This document shows positions 45,001 through 53,366 of a stretch of DNA of 64,000 nt, piece by piece. Position 1 is the stretch's first letter, and every line of letters begins with the position of its first letter. Where the stretch lies: contig UBQW01000009.1 of assembly GCA_900467745.1 (NCBI GenBank), forward strand, positions 1 through 64,000, in the 5' to 3' direction. The position numbers and the translations under genes were made by a program. This DNA comes from Hyphomicrobiales bacterium (GTDB lineage: Bacteria; Pseudomonadota; Alphaproteobacteria; Rhizobiales; Rhizobiaceae). The notes beneath the pieces were generated by a model. It had not been told where the DNA came from. It searched no databases and worked only from the letters and a program-made list of their open reading frames with translations.

Positions 45001-48000
45001 GGCTCCTCGCAGATCCTTGCCAACGGCACCTTCGAGCAGAACAGCCTTGCGACCGGCCAGAACGGCGTGGTCGAAGACGGCAGAGGCAACTACAGCTACA
45101 GCGCCCCGACCGGCTGGACCATCACCGGCGGCGTCGGCGGCCTGTTCGCACCGGCAACCTCGATCGTTTCGGCTGAAGGTCACGACGGCGGCAACGTCGT
45201 GTGGCTGCGCGAAGGCGCAACGCTTGCCAGGGACACCGGCACGACGCTCGCCGCCGGCCAGGTCTACTCGCTGCACTTCGACGTCGGTAACCGCGCCGAC
45301 CAGGATTTTGGCGGCGGCATCGCCAAGCTGATCGCCACCAATGGCAACCAGACGGTCGTGCTCTCGCAGATCAGCCTGACGGAACCGGCCGACGGCAAGT
45401 GGGGTTCGATCGACCTGAACTCGCCTGTCATCGGCAGCGACTATGCCGGCTGGCAGCTGCGCGTCGAAATCACCCAGACGAGCGGCACCGGCAACCAGAT
45501 CCTCATCGATGACGTCGAGCTGCGCCAGTTCACGCCATCGGTCGCGACCGGCTCGCTCGGCATCAGCTGGGGTGCTGACAACAATGTCGACCTGCGCGGC
45601 GTCACCTTCGACACCCAGCAGCCGACAGGCCTCACCTCGAACGGCGATGCGATCCACTACACGCTCTCCGCCAACAACACGATCCTGACGGCGATCTCCG
45701 CCGATGGCCGCACCATCTTCACGGTCGAACTTTCGAAGGTGACGGGCGAATACAAGCTCACGCTCCTCGACACGCTCGACCACCAATCGGTGCCGCAGGG
45801 TGGCTTGCAGTTCGCCTTCACCGCAACCGACGCCGATGGCGATCCGGCTTCGAGCCACTTTGCGGTGGCTGTCGCCGACGACAAGCCTGTTGTTTCCAAC
45901 CCCACCGGCATCGCGCCGGGCGTATCCAACGCCGGTGTTGATGAAAGCGGCATCGTTGCGGCTCCCGGCCAGCCGGCAGGCACCAATGCCGGCCACGATA
46001 ACGTCGCGACCGGTAACCTGCTGGTCAATTTCGGCGCAGACGGCTTCGGCTCCACGGCCTTCTCCGGCAAGTTCGATGTTCCAAACGGCAAGAGCGGTTC
46101 GCTGATCGCCGGCGGCGGGGCCGCCGATAGCGGTCTCACCTCCGATGGTCGCACCGTCTTCTTCAGCCTTTCGGCCGACGCGCATACGATCGAAGGCCGC
46201 ACCGCAAGCGGCGAAGTCATCCTGCGCGCCGTCCTCAACCAGGGAGACGCCGGCTGGAAGGTTACGCTGCTTGGCAATATCGACCACCAGCCGGGCGACT
46301 CCGGCCGTGGCGAAGGCCAATCGCTGAACTTCACCGTTGTCGCCACCGATGGCGACGGCGACAGCGTCAACCTGACACTCTCCACCCGCATCCACGACGA
46401 CAAGCCCGTCATCGCGGCGCCTGCAGACACTGGCCACCTCGCCGAAAGCGGCCTGCCGTTCGTGTCTGTCGATGCCGGTTCGCTGCACGTCAATCTCGGC
46501 GCGGACAACAAGGCGACGCATGTCGAAATCGGCCTCGGCGCCGATGGCAAGCCCGTCATCAACGCTGGCCTGACCTCCGATGGTGTCGCGCTCGACTACC
46601 TCGTTCGTCCGACCAACGGTGGCGACCAGGAAATCGTTGCCTTCAAGCACGGTGACAGCGCCGACAACCCGGTCTTCATCGTCGCCGTCGTTCGCGAAGG
46701 CAGCTTCGTTGCCACGCTCTACCAGAACCTCGACCACGCGCCGGGCAGCGACACGCTGACGCTCAACCTCGTCGCTCGCGTCTATGACGGCGACGGCGAT
46801 TACGTCGATCAGAAGTTCTCGGTCGCAGTGGCCGACAGCCAGCCGACCATCACCGGCCCGCTGCAGAACGTGAACCTGCTCTCCAACGGCGACTTCACCG
46901 GCGGCACCTGGGCGCACACCGAAAGCTGGGGCGCCTGGGCGACCGAGTCCACCGGCTGGAAGATCGAGGGCACCGCTCCCGGCCAGACCGGCGTTCAGCT
47001 CGAAAAGATCGTTGGAACCTACCTCGGTCTCGCCTCGTCCAACGGCCACCCGATGGTCGATCTCGGTGCCTCGCCGGGTAACGTCTCGATCTCGCAGAGC
47101 GTGACGGGCCTGACCGCCGGTGACAAGTACACGATCAGCTTCGAAGTTGGCTCTTCGGACTACAAATCGGCGGCTCTCGAGGTTCATTGGAACGACAAGG
47201 TCTACACCATTCCGGTGACCGGTCAGATGACGACAGTCACCTTCGATGTTACGGCCAATGGCGGCGCAAACACGCTGACCTTCAAGGAAGTCGGCAAGGC
47301 CGATGACAACACCGGCACCTATCTCGCCAATATCAGCCTGACGCATGGCGCGGCCGTTCCGGTCTTCACCGGTACGACGGTCGAAGACAGCGGCGAGATC
47401 AAGTTCAACCTGCATGCAGGCACGGACTTCAATTTCGGCGCCGACGAAAAGGGCTCCGTGGACTTCGACAAGTCGCATGTCACGATCTCGACGCCCTCCG
47501 GCACGACCATCACACTACCTGAGACCGCCTACAGCTACGATCAGAAGACCGGCGTCTTCACGATCAACCCCGGCTACAGCTTCGACGGCCTGAGCGCCGG
47601 CGAAGTCGCCAAGATCACCATCCCGTTCACCGTCACCGATGGCGACGGCGACAGCAAGTCGGCCGTCTACCAGCTGACGGTCACAGGCACGAACGACATC
47701 GTCAGAAGTTCGGTGGGCTTCCCGGAAACCGGAACGATCACCGAGTATCAGGCGACCGACGCCCGCGCCGGCTCGACCGCGGATCGCACCGTGTTCGACG
47801 CGCCTGCTGGCCATGCCGGCTATAATGGCGGCGGCTTCTGGATCTACGATGACCAGGGCGACAAGCACAGCGTGACGGTGACCGCCGGCGGGACCGGCTA
47901 TTTCGGCACGCTGTTGGCTTCCGTCGGCGAGGAAACCGCCAATGACGGCGTCGGCTGGATCGACTGGAAGTATCACGTCAACGACGCGACGCTGAACAAG

Positions 48001-51000
48001 CTCGCCGAAGGCGAGACCCGCACGGAAGTCTTCCACGTCACGGTCGATGACGGCCATGGCACGATGACGACCCGCGACATCACCGTCACGCTGGTCGGCA
48101 CCAACGACAAGCCGGTCTTCGAAATCGTCGACCCCGCTGAAGGCTCCGTCATCGAGGACACCAGCCCGACGGCAACCGGCACGATCGCCTTCACCGATGC
48201 CGACCTGATCGACACCCATACCGCGACTGTAACAGCGCCGCAGGGCCCGACCTACGGCACCTTCACGCTCGGCGCCGTGACCGAATCCGCCACCACGGCG
48301 GGCGGCAGCGTCGGCTGGACCTACAAGCTGAACAGCTCGGCTCAGGCTTTGGCTGAAGGCGACATTCGCACTGAGACCTACAAGGTCACGATCAACGACG
48401 GCCATGGCGGCGTCATCACCAAGGACGTGACGATCACCATCACCGGCACCAACGATGCCGCCGTGATCGGTGGAACGATGACGGGTTCGGTGACCGAGGA
48501 CGTCGCGACCATCAACACTTCGGCACCGCTCTACAAGGAAGACTTCAGCTCCGACAACTCGGCCAGCGGCTGGGGCAAGAACGCTCTCGTGCAGACCCGC
48601 GGCTTCTCGCAGCACCTCTCCGAAAACAACTTCGGCGATTACGATGGCCGGGAATCGATCTCCAAGACGATCACGCTTGCACCGGCCGGCTCAGCCGGCC
48701 CGGCCGTGGCCCAGATCGAGTTCGACTTCATCAAGATCGACAGCTGGGACAAGGGCGAGCAGCTCAAGGTCTACCTGAACAACGGCATGGCCTTCGCCTT
48801 CACGCCGAAGAACACCGGCAACGACGGTCTCGACGGCACCACGGGCACGTTTACGGTAGGCGGCATCACCGGCACCTATGTCATCACCTCGAGTGGTGTC
48901 GACACGCAGATGGGCGGCAGCGGCCTCTATCTCGACCGCATCTACCACATCAGCATCATTGCCGAGGGGATCGGTAATAAGGTCACGCTCGGCTTCGGCA
49001 ACACCCTGAACGAGCACTACACCAACGAAGACTTCGGCATCGACAACATCGTGATCCGCGATGCGACCGTCGGCCAGCTCTTCACCCAGGGCAACCTGAC
49101 GGTTGCCGACGTCGACCACGACCAGTCCGCCTTCATCGCCCAGCAGGCGACGGCAGGCAAATACGGCACCTTCACGCTGGATACGGCCGGCCACTGGACC
49201 TACACCGCCGACAACGCCAACCCGGATATCCAGGCGCTCAAGGCCGGCGCGAGCGCGCTCGACAGCTTCACGGTACAGTCGATCGACGGCACGTCGAAGA
49301 TCGTCACCGTGACCATCAACGGCACCAACGACGCGCCGACGGCGATTGCCCTGTCGAACAACACGGTCGACGAAAACGACGCCGGAGCCATCATCGGCAA
49401 GCTGACGACCACCGACAAGGATATCGGCGACACCCATACCTACACGGTATCGGATGACCGCTTCGAAGTGGTCGACGGCTCCTTGAAGCTGAAGAACAAC
49501 GTGTCGCTGGACTACGAAGCCAAGCACAGCATCGACATCACCGTCACATCGAAGGACAGCGGCAACCTCACGACATCGCAGACCTTCACCATCCAGGTCG
49601 GCGACGTCAATGAGAAGCCGAATGCGGGTTCCGACTTCACGGTGAATGCAGCGGAGAATGTCAGCGATACGACGGTTCTCGCCAAGGTCACGGCGACGGA
49701 TCCGGATGCAGGCAATCAGAACCTGAAATACTCCATCGCTTCGGATGTCTCAGGCAAGTTCGAGGTCAATCAGACCACCGGCGAAGTCAGCCTGAAGTCC
49801 GGCGCGAGCCTGGACTACGAAACGGACAAGCAGCACGTCGTTACTGTTCGTGTGACTGACGGCGGCAATCTCACCGATGATGTTCAGGTCACGATCAAGG
49901 TCACCGACGTCAACGAGAAGCCGGATGCAGGCGCCGACTTCACGGTCAGCGCTGCCGAAAACGTTGGCGATACTGTGGTTCTCGCCAAGGTTACGGCGAC
50001 GGATCCGGATGCCGGCCCTCAGAACCTGAAATACTCCATCGCTTCGGATGTCTCCGGCAAATTCGAGGTCAATCAGATCACGGGCGAGGTCAGCCTGAAG
50101 TCCGGCGCCAGCCTGGATTACGAGACGGCCCAGCAGCACGTCGTGACGGTTCGCGTCACCGATGGCGGCAATCTGAGCGACGATGTTCAGGTGACGATCA
50201 AGGTCACCGACGTTAATGAAGCGCCGACCATCACGTCAGGCGCGACTGCCAGCGTTGCCGAAAACACGGCTGCATCGACGGTTGTCTACCAGGCCGTGGC
50301 TACTGACCCTGAAAAGGGCGCGCTGACCTACAGCCTGTCGGGAAAAGATGCCAACCTGTTCGACATCGACGTCAACAGCGGCGCCGTGACCTTCAAGACG
50401 TCTCCTGATTATGAGGCGCCGAAGGATTTCGGCGGCAACAACGCCTACGACATCGTGGTCACGGCCAAGGATGCCGGCAACCTGACGGACACGCAGTCGG
50501 TTGCGATCACGGTGACCAATGTCAACGAGGCACCGACGATCACCTCAGGCGCGACCGCCAGCGTTGCCGAGAACACTTCGGCTTCGACGGTTGTCTACCA
50601 GGTCGCGGCCACCGACCCGGAGGGTGGCAAGCTGTCTTATAGTCTGTCGGGAACAGACGCCGCCCTCTTTAATATCAGCGACAAAGGCGCTGTGACCTTC
50701 AAGGCGTCTCCGGACTTTGAGGCGCCCAAGGATGCCGGCAACAATAACGTCTACGATATCGTGGTCACAGCCAAGGATGCCGGTAACCTGACGGCCTCGC
50801 AGGCGGTGGCGATCACCGTTACCAACGTCAACGAGGCGCCGACGATCACATCCGCCGCGACTGCCACCGTTGCCGAGAACACTTCGGCGTCGACCATCGT
50901 CTACCAGGCTGCCGCCACCGACCCTGAAAAGGGTGCGCTGACCTACAGCCTGTCGGGAACGGACGCCAACCTGTTCAACATCGATGTCAACAGCGGCTCT

Positions 51001-52857
51001 GTGACTTTCAAGACGTCTCCTGATTATGAGGCGCCCAAGGATTTCGGCGGCAACAACGTCTACGACATCGTGGTCATAGCCAAGGATGCCGGCAACCTGA
51101 CGGACACGCAGTCGGTGGCGATCACGGTGACCAACGTCAACGAGGCACCGACGATCACCTCAGGCGCGACCGCGAGCGTGGCCGAGAATACTTCGGCATC
51201 GACGGTCGTCTACCAGGCTGCGGCCACGGACCCGGAGGGTAGCAAGCTGACCTACAGCCTGTCGGGAACGGATGCCAACCTGTTCAACATCAACGCCACT
51301 AGCGGCGCTGTCACCTTCAAGGCATCTCCCGACTACGAGGCGCCCAAGGATAACGGCGGCAACAATGTCTACGACATCAATATCAGTGTCAGCGACGGCA
51401 CGAACACGACAAACAAGGCTGTCGCGATCACCGTTACCGACGTCCAGGAACTGGCCGCCACAGCCAACGTCTACAACGTCGGCACCGGCGCCGGAAACTC
51501 CACCGGTTCGTCGCTGGACATCACCGGCGGCTCGTATGTCTATGTCAAGTCGAACGATCCTGACATTCAGAACGCGTCGACGAGTCCGTCGATCACGCTG
51601 AGTGCGAAAACCACTGAGGGGCAGTACGACTATTACAAGTTCGTCGTCACCGAGAATGGCACGAAGGTCGTCCTCGATGTCGATCACTCGAACTTCGACA
51701 ACAGCCTGACGCTCTACAAGGCCAATCAGCAGGGTGGCGGCATCACTTTTGTCACTCAGAACGACGACGCCGGAAACGACGCCGGATCGGCGAACGGCCG
51801 GGATGCGGCCATTATTCAGACCCTCAATGCGGGAACATATTACATTCGTGTTTCCCAATACTCGTATGATACCGCATTCGATAAGTTCTCCAGCAGCAAC
51901 AATTTCTATGAACTGCAGGTATCCATAACCAAGCCAAATGGCGACCCCATCATCCTCGACCTCGACCACAACGGCGTCGCGCTGACCACCCTCGAGCACG
52001 GTGTCTCCTTCGACATCAATGCCGATGGTCACCAGGACAAGATCGCCTGGACGGCCGGCACGGATGGCATCCTGGCTTACGATGTGGATGGCAATGGCAA
52101 GATCGACAATGGCAGCGAGATCTTCTCGCCGCACTTTGCCGGCGGCAACTATGTCGATGGTCTTCAGGCGCTGGCGACGCTCGACAGCAACCATGATGGC
52201 AAGATCGATGCCAATGACGAGGCCTTCTCGAAGCTCACCATCTGGCAGGATCTGAACCACAATGGCATCAGCGATGCCGGCGAGCTTTCGAGCCTTGCCG
52301 ATCATCAGATCGCCAGCCTGTCGCTCGATGCGCATGCGTCGGATAGCGCCATCAACGGTCAGGCGATCCTGGCCGATGGCAGCTACACGCTGACGGATGG
52401 CTCCACCGGCCACTTCGTCGAGGTTGCCTTCGATGCCACGCTCGGCAGCGCGGACGACAATCATGCCTACTCGCTGATCGGCAGCGACGGTAACGACGTT
52501 CTGTCTGGCGCCGGCGGCATGTATACGCTGACGGGTGGCGCAGGCGCCGATACCTTCGTGCTCGACGCCGACGCGCTTTCGGACGTGAAGATCGCCGACG
52601 TGATCACCGACTACAAGGCCGGCGAGGGCGACACGCTCGACGTGTCGAAGCTCCTCGACAGCCTGCTCGGCCACCAGGCCACCGAAGCCGAGGCGCTCTC
52701 GAGCGTCAAGACGACGGTCCAGGGTGCCGACACGGTGGTCAGCGTCAACGCCAATGGCGGCTGGCACGACGTGGCGGTTCTCCAGAACACCACGGAAGCG
52801 GTCAAGATCCTGTTCGACGACAAGCACGACACCACCACCGCGCCGCATGTCGGCTAA
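39013..52857 (+). CDS. Giant type-I-secreted repeat adhesin (LapA/BapA-like)
   Basis: A 4614-residue surface adhesin. Residues ~85-150 form a beta-rich N-terminal module (AIDDIHVRGNDLVLVQADGT, ALHVPTFLLGEVELPQQAVI), likely the retention plug, ending at VAAG (149-152); TAAG follows at 262-265. The body alternates DUF5801-like and T1SS-143 repeats (SWGADN ... LDH ... DDVP), then three jelly-roll-like modules, VCBS repeats and six cadherin-like repeats (D/NVNE.P linkers). The C-terminus has a PPC-like domain, EF-hand-type calcium loops (DVDGNGKIDNG, DSNHDGKIDANDE), RTX-like GSDGNDVLSG/GGAGADTFV and a type I secretion signal. Export should use the TolC-ABC-HlyD operon 1.5 kb downstream. Confidence 0.95.
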   Translation: MSIEDSRISAVENENASHDLISDIHQDARLQTSARDGVEVAQAGTTQPSDQQGAQSTETTGRLPAAQEAAAAAPAGQVVPDQNNIAHLPAGTAIDDIHVRGNDLVLVQADGTEIVIVNGALHVPTFLLGEVELPQQAVIAALEQSNINVAAGPDGSYSASSSPSSSGANFQDSIQGNAGDPTQLASLLADTQQADSAPERTPDLNDDVPTALANAVVLLDDSSLPGGNGEATLLNTTGTLGFLSGADGIGSVLLTGAGLANTAAGEGSFFQTVGADGRSIVISQVQHGTNVTVLTVTLSDTTSGIYTIVQNAAIQHALGQGENTQAFTIGYQVKDKDGDAANGTLTLNVKDDVIAWSPSEDSNTTVNEHNLGNGGETPVLLREAVSSSSTTASGDLHISWGADNYDVEGANDGVGRSLVFASAESAVTSALPLTSNGVALTYALSEDGTTLTASAGKETIFTVSLNDDGSGSYTFTLQGPLDHPAAGQDSLGIGFHVVATDSDGDPANVDFTVSVTDDVPTALGQIRTHYVEEEELTGGNEDDRPGRGSPDADGYYPGRGHLNPTTNETNGSLHISWGSDNGNAVANGGVGGLGDRSVVFDAVDGSKVMTTGEASALFTVKSGETTLDLGSLKSGGETLTYTLSENGTVLTASAGEKTIFTVTLTDTGAGGYSFVLSGVLDHPVTASGARNEDVLSLAFNAVVRDADGDQITTHFTIGVIDDSPIVSANGAVQLDDGSFKGNGEPLIANTTGTLGHSYGADGVGSLVLTTAGFAASASGEGSFFQTVSEDGSRIVISQIQHGTVVNILSVVLEDTTSGKYTVTQLAPVQHAAGNGEADQPFTIGYRVTDGDGDTANGSLTINVKDDVISWTKSDSASVNEDDLRGGNDAWPESTKVSGNLNISWGADNYDKPGANDGAGRSLVFATTGAESHAGVVSAVDSLGNAIALTSEGQALSYRLTDGGTKLVATAHGETIFTVTISDDGTGKYNFELQGSLDQNVQGDDALKLTFHTVATDSDGDPKNVDFSISVVDDVPVAIGQIITRYVEEEALKGGNEDTSPGVDGDYEFFGHHVDVTGNSAGGSLNIFWGSDSANAVINGGVGGLGDRSVVFGTVVGSTDLTNSEAAAIFSIKSGNQTISPANLTSGGEHLTYTLSANGTVLTAYAGKDVVFTVSLSDTGSGAYNFVLSGTLDHPVKASGAANEDVLSLSFNAIVRDSDGDKITTNFTIGVIDDSPIVSSNNTVQLDDDALAGGNPGGNGDDFNAVNVTGTLAHSYGADGVGSLLLTGAGFGTSVRGEGNYSQSVSSDGKTLVISQIQHGASVAVLTITLDDTTSGKYTVVQNNPVMHDSGRNENNEIFTVTYQVKDGDGDTANGTLTINVDDDTPTVSDNATVRLDDDALAGGNADGVGDDVNSQNVTGTLAHSYGADGAGSLLLTGAGFGTKATTEGAYTQSISDGGKTLVISQIQHGEKVAVLTVTLDDATSGKYTVVQNHAVLHAAGADENNQTFTISYQVTDDDGDTVNGTLKIDIDDDTPTVSENATVKLDDDALSGGNAGGTGDDVDAANVKGTLAHSYGADGAGSVLLTGAGYGTSTKVEGAFSQSVTNGGKTLVISQYQHGATVTVLTVTLDDATSGKYTVVQNHAVMHAAGNDENNATFTINYQVKDGDGDPANGTLSIIVNDDTPTVSSNALVQLDDDTFPGGNPGGNGDTDDAVNVTGILAHSYGADGAGSILWAATNEGLPSHYTASTSSDGKVLTITEARGSTSIVVLVATITNTTTGAYTVEQKAPLGHRGANPGIEDYLDFKLSYVVTDGDSDKATGDITIRVNDDTPTVAANDVVKLDDDALTGGNAGGTGDDVDAANVKGILAHSYGADGAGSLLLTGAGLATTASTEGAFSQSLSSDGKTLVISQIQHGSAVTVLTVTLEDTTSGKYTVTQNHAIQHAAGSDENNQTFEISYNVKDGDGDVAGGKLTISVNDDTPTIVSPTLGHAAEVGSSQILANGTFEQNSLATGQNGVVEDGRGNYSYSAPTGWTITGGVGGLFAPATSIVSAEGHDGGNVVWLREGATLARDTGTTLAAGQVYSLHFDVGNRADQDFGGGIAKLIATNGNQTVVLSQISLTEPADGKWGSIDLNSPVIGSDYAGWQLRVEITQTSGTGNQILIDDVELRQFTPSVATGSLGISWGADNNVDLRGVTFDTQQPTGLTSNGDAIHYTLSANNTILTAISADGRTIFTVELSKVTGEYKLTLLDTLDHQSVPQGGLQFAFTATDADGDPASSHFAVAVADDKPVVSNPTGIAPGVSNAGVDESGIVAAPGQPAGTNAGHDNVATGNLLVNFGADGFGSTAFSGKFDVPNGKSGSLIAGGGAADSGLTSDGRTVFFSLSADAHTIEGRTASGEVILRAVLNQGDAGWKVTLLGNIDHQPGDSGRGEGQSLNFTVVATDGDGDSVNLTLSTRIHDDKPVIAAPADTGHLAESGLPFVSVDAGSLHVNLGADNKATHVEIGLGADGKPVINAGLTSDGVALDYLVRPTNGGDQEIVAFKHGDSADNPVFIVAVVREGSFVATLYQNLDHAPGSDTLTLNLVARVYDGDGDYVDQKFSVAVADSQPTITGPLQNVNLLSNGDFTGGTWAHTESWGAWATESTGWKIEGTAPGQTGVQLEKIVGTYLGLASSNGHPMVDLGASPGNVSISQSVTGLTAGDKYTISFEVGSSDYKSAALEVHWNDKVYTIPVTGQMTTVTFDVTANGGANTLTFKEVGKADDNTGTYLANISLTHGAAVPVFTGTTVEDSGEIKFNLHAGTDFNFGADEKGSVDFDKSHVTISTPSGTTITLPETAYSYDQKTGVFTINPGYSFDGLSAGEVAKITIPFTVTDGDGDSKSAVYQLTVTGTNDIVRSSVGFPETGTITEYQATDARAGSTADRTVFDAPAGHAGYNGGGFWIYDDQGDKHSVTVTAGGTGYFGTLLASVGEETANDGVGWIDWKYHVNDATLNKLAEGETRTEVFHVTVDDGHGTMTTRDITVTLVGTNDKPVFEIVDPAEGSVIEDTSPTATGTIAFTDADLIDTHTATVTAPQGPTYGTFTLGAVTESATTAGGSVGWTYKLNSSAQALAEGDIRTETYKVTINDGHGGVITKDVTITITGTNDAAVIGGTMTGSVTEDVATINTSAPLYKEDFSSDNSASGWGKNALVQTRGFSQHLSENNFGDYDGRESISKTITLAPAGSAGPAVAQIEFDFIKIDSWDKGEQLKVYLNNGMAFAFTPKNTGNDGLDGTTGTFTVGGITGTYVITSSGVDTQMGGSGLYLDRIYHISIIAEGIGNKVTLGFGNTLNEHYTNEDFGIDNIVIRDATVGQLFTQGNLTVADVDHDQSAFIAQQATAGKYGTFTLDTAGHWTYTADNANPDIQALKAGASALDSFTVQSIDGTSKIVTVTINGTNDAPTAIALSNNTVDENDAGAIIGKLTTTDKDIGDTHTYTVSDDRFEVVDGSLKLKNNVSLDYEAKHSIDITVTSKDSGNLTTSQTFTIQVGDVNEKPNAGSDFTVNAAENVSDTTVLAKVTATDPDAGNQNLKYSIASDVSGKFEVNQTTGEVSLKSGASLDYETDKQHVVTVRVTDGGNLTDDVQVTIKVTDVNEKPDAGADFTVSAAENVGDTVVLAKVTATDPDAGPQNLKYSIASDVSGKFEVNQITGEVSLKSGASLDYETAQQHVVTVRVTDGGNLSDDVQVTIKVTDVNEAPTITSGATASVAENTAASTVVYQAVATDPEKGALTYSLSGKDANLFDIDVNSGAVTFKTSPDYEAPKDFGGNNAYDIVVTAKDAGNLTDTQSVAITVTNVNEAPTITSGATASVAENTSASTVVYQVAATDPEGGKLSYSLSGTDAALFNISDKGAVTFKASPDFEAPKDAGNNNVYDIVVTAKDAGNLTASQAVAITVTNVNEAPTITSAATATVAENTSASTIVYQAAATDPEKGALTYSLSGTDANLFNIDVNSGSVTFKTSPDYEAPKDFGGNNVYDIVVIAKDAGNLTDTQSVAITVTNVNEAPTITSGATASVAENTSASTVVYQAAATDPEGSKLTYSLSGTDANLFNINATSGAVTFKASPDYEAPKDNGGNNVYDINISVSDGTNTTNKAVAITVTDVQELAATANVYNVGTGAGNSTGSSLDITGGSYVYVKSNDPDIQNASTSPSITLSAKTTEGQYDYYKFVVTENGTKVVLDVDHSNFDNSLTLYKANQQGGGITFVTQNDDAGNDAGSANGRDAAIIQTLNAGTYYIRVSQYSYDTAFDKFSSSNNFYELQVSITKPNGDPIILDLDHNGVALTTLEHGVSFDINADGHQDKIAWTAGTDGILAYDVDGNGKIDNGSEIFSPHFAGGNYVDGLQALATLDSNHDGKIDANDEAFSKLTIWQDLNHNGISDAGELSSLADHQIASLSLDAHASDSAINGQAILADGSYTLTDGSTGHFVEVAFDATLGSADDNHAYSLIGSDGNDVLSGAGGMYTLTGGAGADTFVLDADALSDVKIADVITDYKAGEGDTLDVSKLLDSLLGHQATEAEALSSVKTTVQGADTVVSVNANGGWHDVAVLQNTTEAVKILFDDKHDTTTAPHVG
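39643..42720 (+). repeat. Duplicated 1.54-kb block in the adhesin
   Basis: Two successive blocks, ~39643-41190 and ~41191-42720, each encode DUF5801-like, short T1SS-143 and long T1SS-143 modules in the same order (compare VLLDDSSLPGGNGE with VQLDDGSFKGNGEP, and the two HVDDVP/VEEEALTGGNED-type junctions TRYVEEEALKGGNED and THYVEEEELTGGNED). The blocks look like an in-frame tandem duplication. Confidence 0.75.
42721..44966 (+). repeat. Five tandem 450-bp repeats in the adhesin
   Basis: Copies start at 42721, 43171, 43621, 44071 and 44515. Each encodes about 150 residues beginning with a V..NA.V.LDDD..GGN motif followed by GTLAHSYGADGAGSLLLTGAG and ending DGDG...NGTL.I.V.DDTPTV. The fourth copy is divergent in its middle (ILWAATNEGLPSHYTASTSS). 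The equal spacing suggests recent duplication. Confidence 0.85.
49603..51438 (+). repeat. Six tandem cadherin-like repeats in the adhesin
   Basis: Linkers DVNEKP/NVNEAP start at 49603, 49906, 50209, 50518, 50824 and 51133, giving periods of 303-309 bp. The first two units are near-identical to each other (AGSDFTVNAAENVSDTTVLA; AGADFTVSAAENVGDTVVLA), the last four to each other (TITSGATASVAENTSASTVV). These are calcium-rigidified extension domains. Confidence 0.85.
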
Positions 52858-52900
52858 GGGGTGACGTAAAGGCGGAACGCTCCGCCTCATATGACAAGGG

Positions 52901-52922
52901 AAAAGGCGCGCGAGCGCCTTTT
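52901..52922 (+). terminator. Terminator of the adhesin gene
   Basis: AAAAGGCGC-GCGA-GCGCCTTTT: 9-bp stem with T-tract on both strands; it may also terminate leftward transcripts. Confidence 0.85.
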
Positions 52923-53181
52923 CGCGTTTTGAGGGGCATGCGCGGGGTGAGGGGAGTCCGGCTCCCCATCGCCGTGCGATTCACATACGGAGCATGGCCG
53001 GGGAGGCGGTCGTTGCGGCCAGCCTGATTGCGTGATCGACGGATGGCGAATGAAACCACGTGGACTGTTTCGCTTCGGATGGCGAGAAACGTTGCGATAC
53101 AAATTACTGGTGAGGCGCGATGGATCTTGATGGTTGCGGCAGTGTTTCGCTGTTGCGGCAAGCTGCGGCGATTGCGATACG

Positions 53182-53209
53182 CCTCAAGCCTCAAGCCTCA
53201 AGCCTCAAG
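53182..53209. repeat. Heptanucleotide microrepeat (CCTCAAG)4
   Basis: Four perfect copies of CCTCAAG in the spacer between the adhesin gene and the degenerate GGDEF gene. It is intergenic, so any effect would be on the 3' region rather than on a reading frame. Confidence 0.8.
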
Positions 53210-53366
53210 CTTGCGTTCGTCGGTATTGACGCCTGCGTTCGCCCGCAATCCCACCGCCTGGCCGAAACCGCGATCCATACGCCAATCGCCCAAACGAAAA
53301 GAGGCGCCCGATGGCGCCTCAAAAACACGTCGCGATTGCTGCCTTGTCCGCGTCAGCCCGCAGCCC

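Larger units (their letters stand above)
52858..53366. other. 509-bp spacer after the adhesin
   Basis: Holds the adhesin terminator (52901-52922), a small GC hairpin GGCGGA-ACGC-TCCGCC (52871-52886) and a (CCTCAAG)4 microrepeat (53182-53209). No convincing gene; long frames here are shadows of the neighbouring genes' codon bias. Confidence 0.6.

Noticed and set aside
41986..47478. A 1830-codon open frame antisense to the adhesin gene
   Set aside because: It exists because of the strong third-position GC bias of the repeat-coding strand; its sequence is a repetitive mirror of the adhesin repeats (R/V/D-rich) without a domain, signal or ribosome-binding site.
49603..51438. Regular ~306-bp repeats considered as a CRISPR-like array
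   Set aside because: They are in-frame cadherin-type protein repeats with DVNE.P linkers; unit length and lack of spacers exclude CRISPR.
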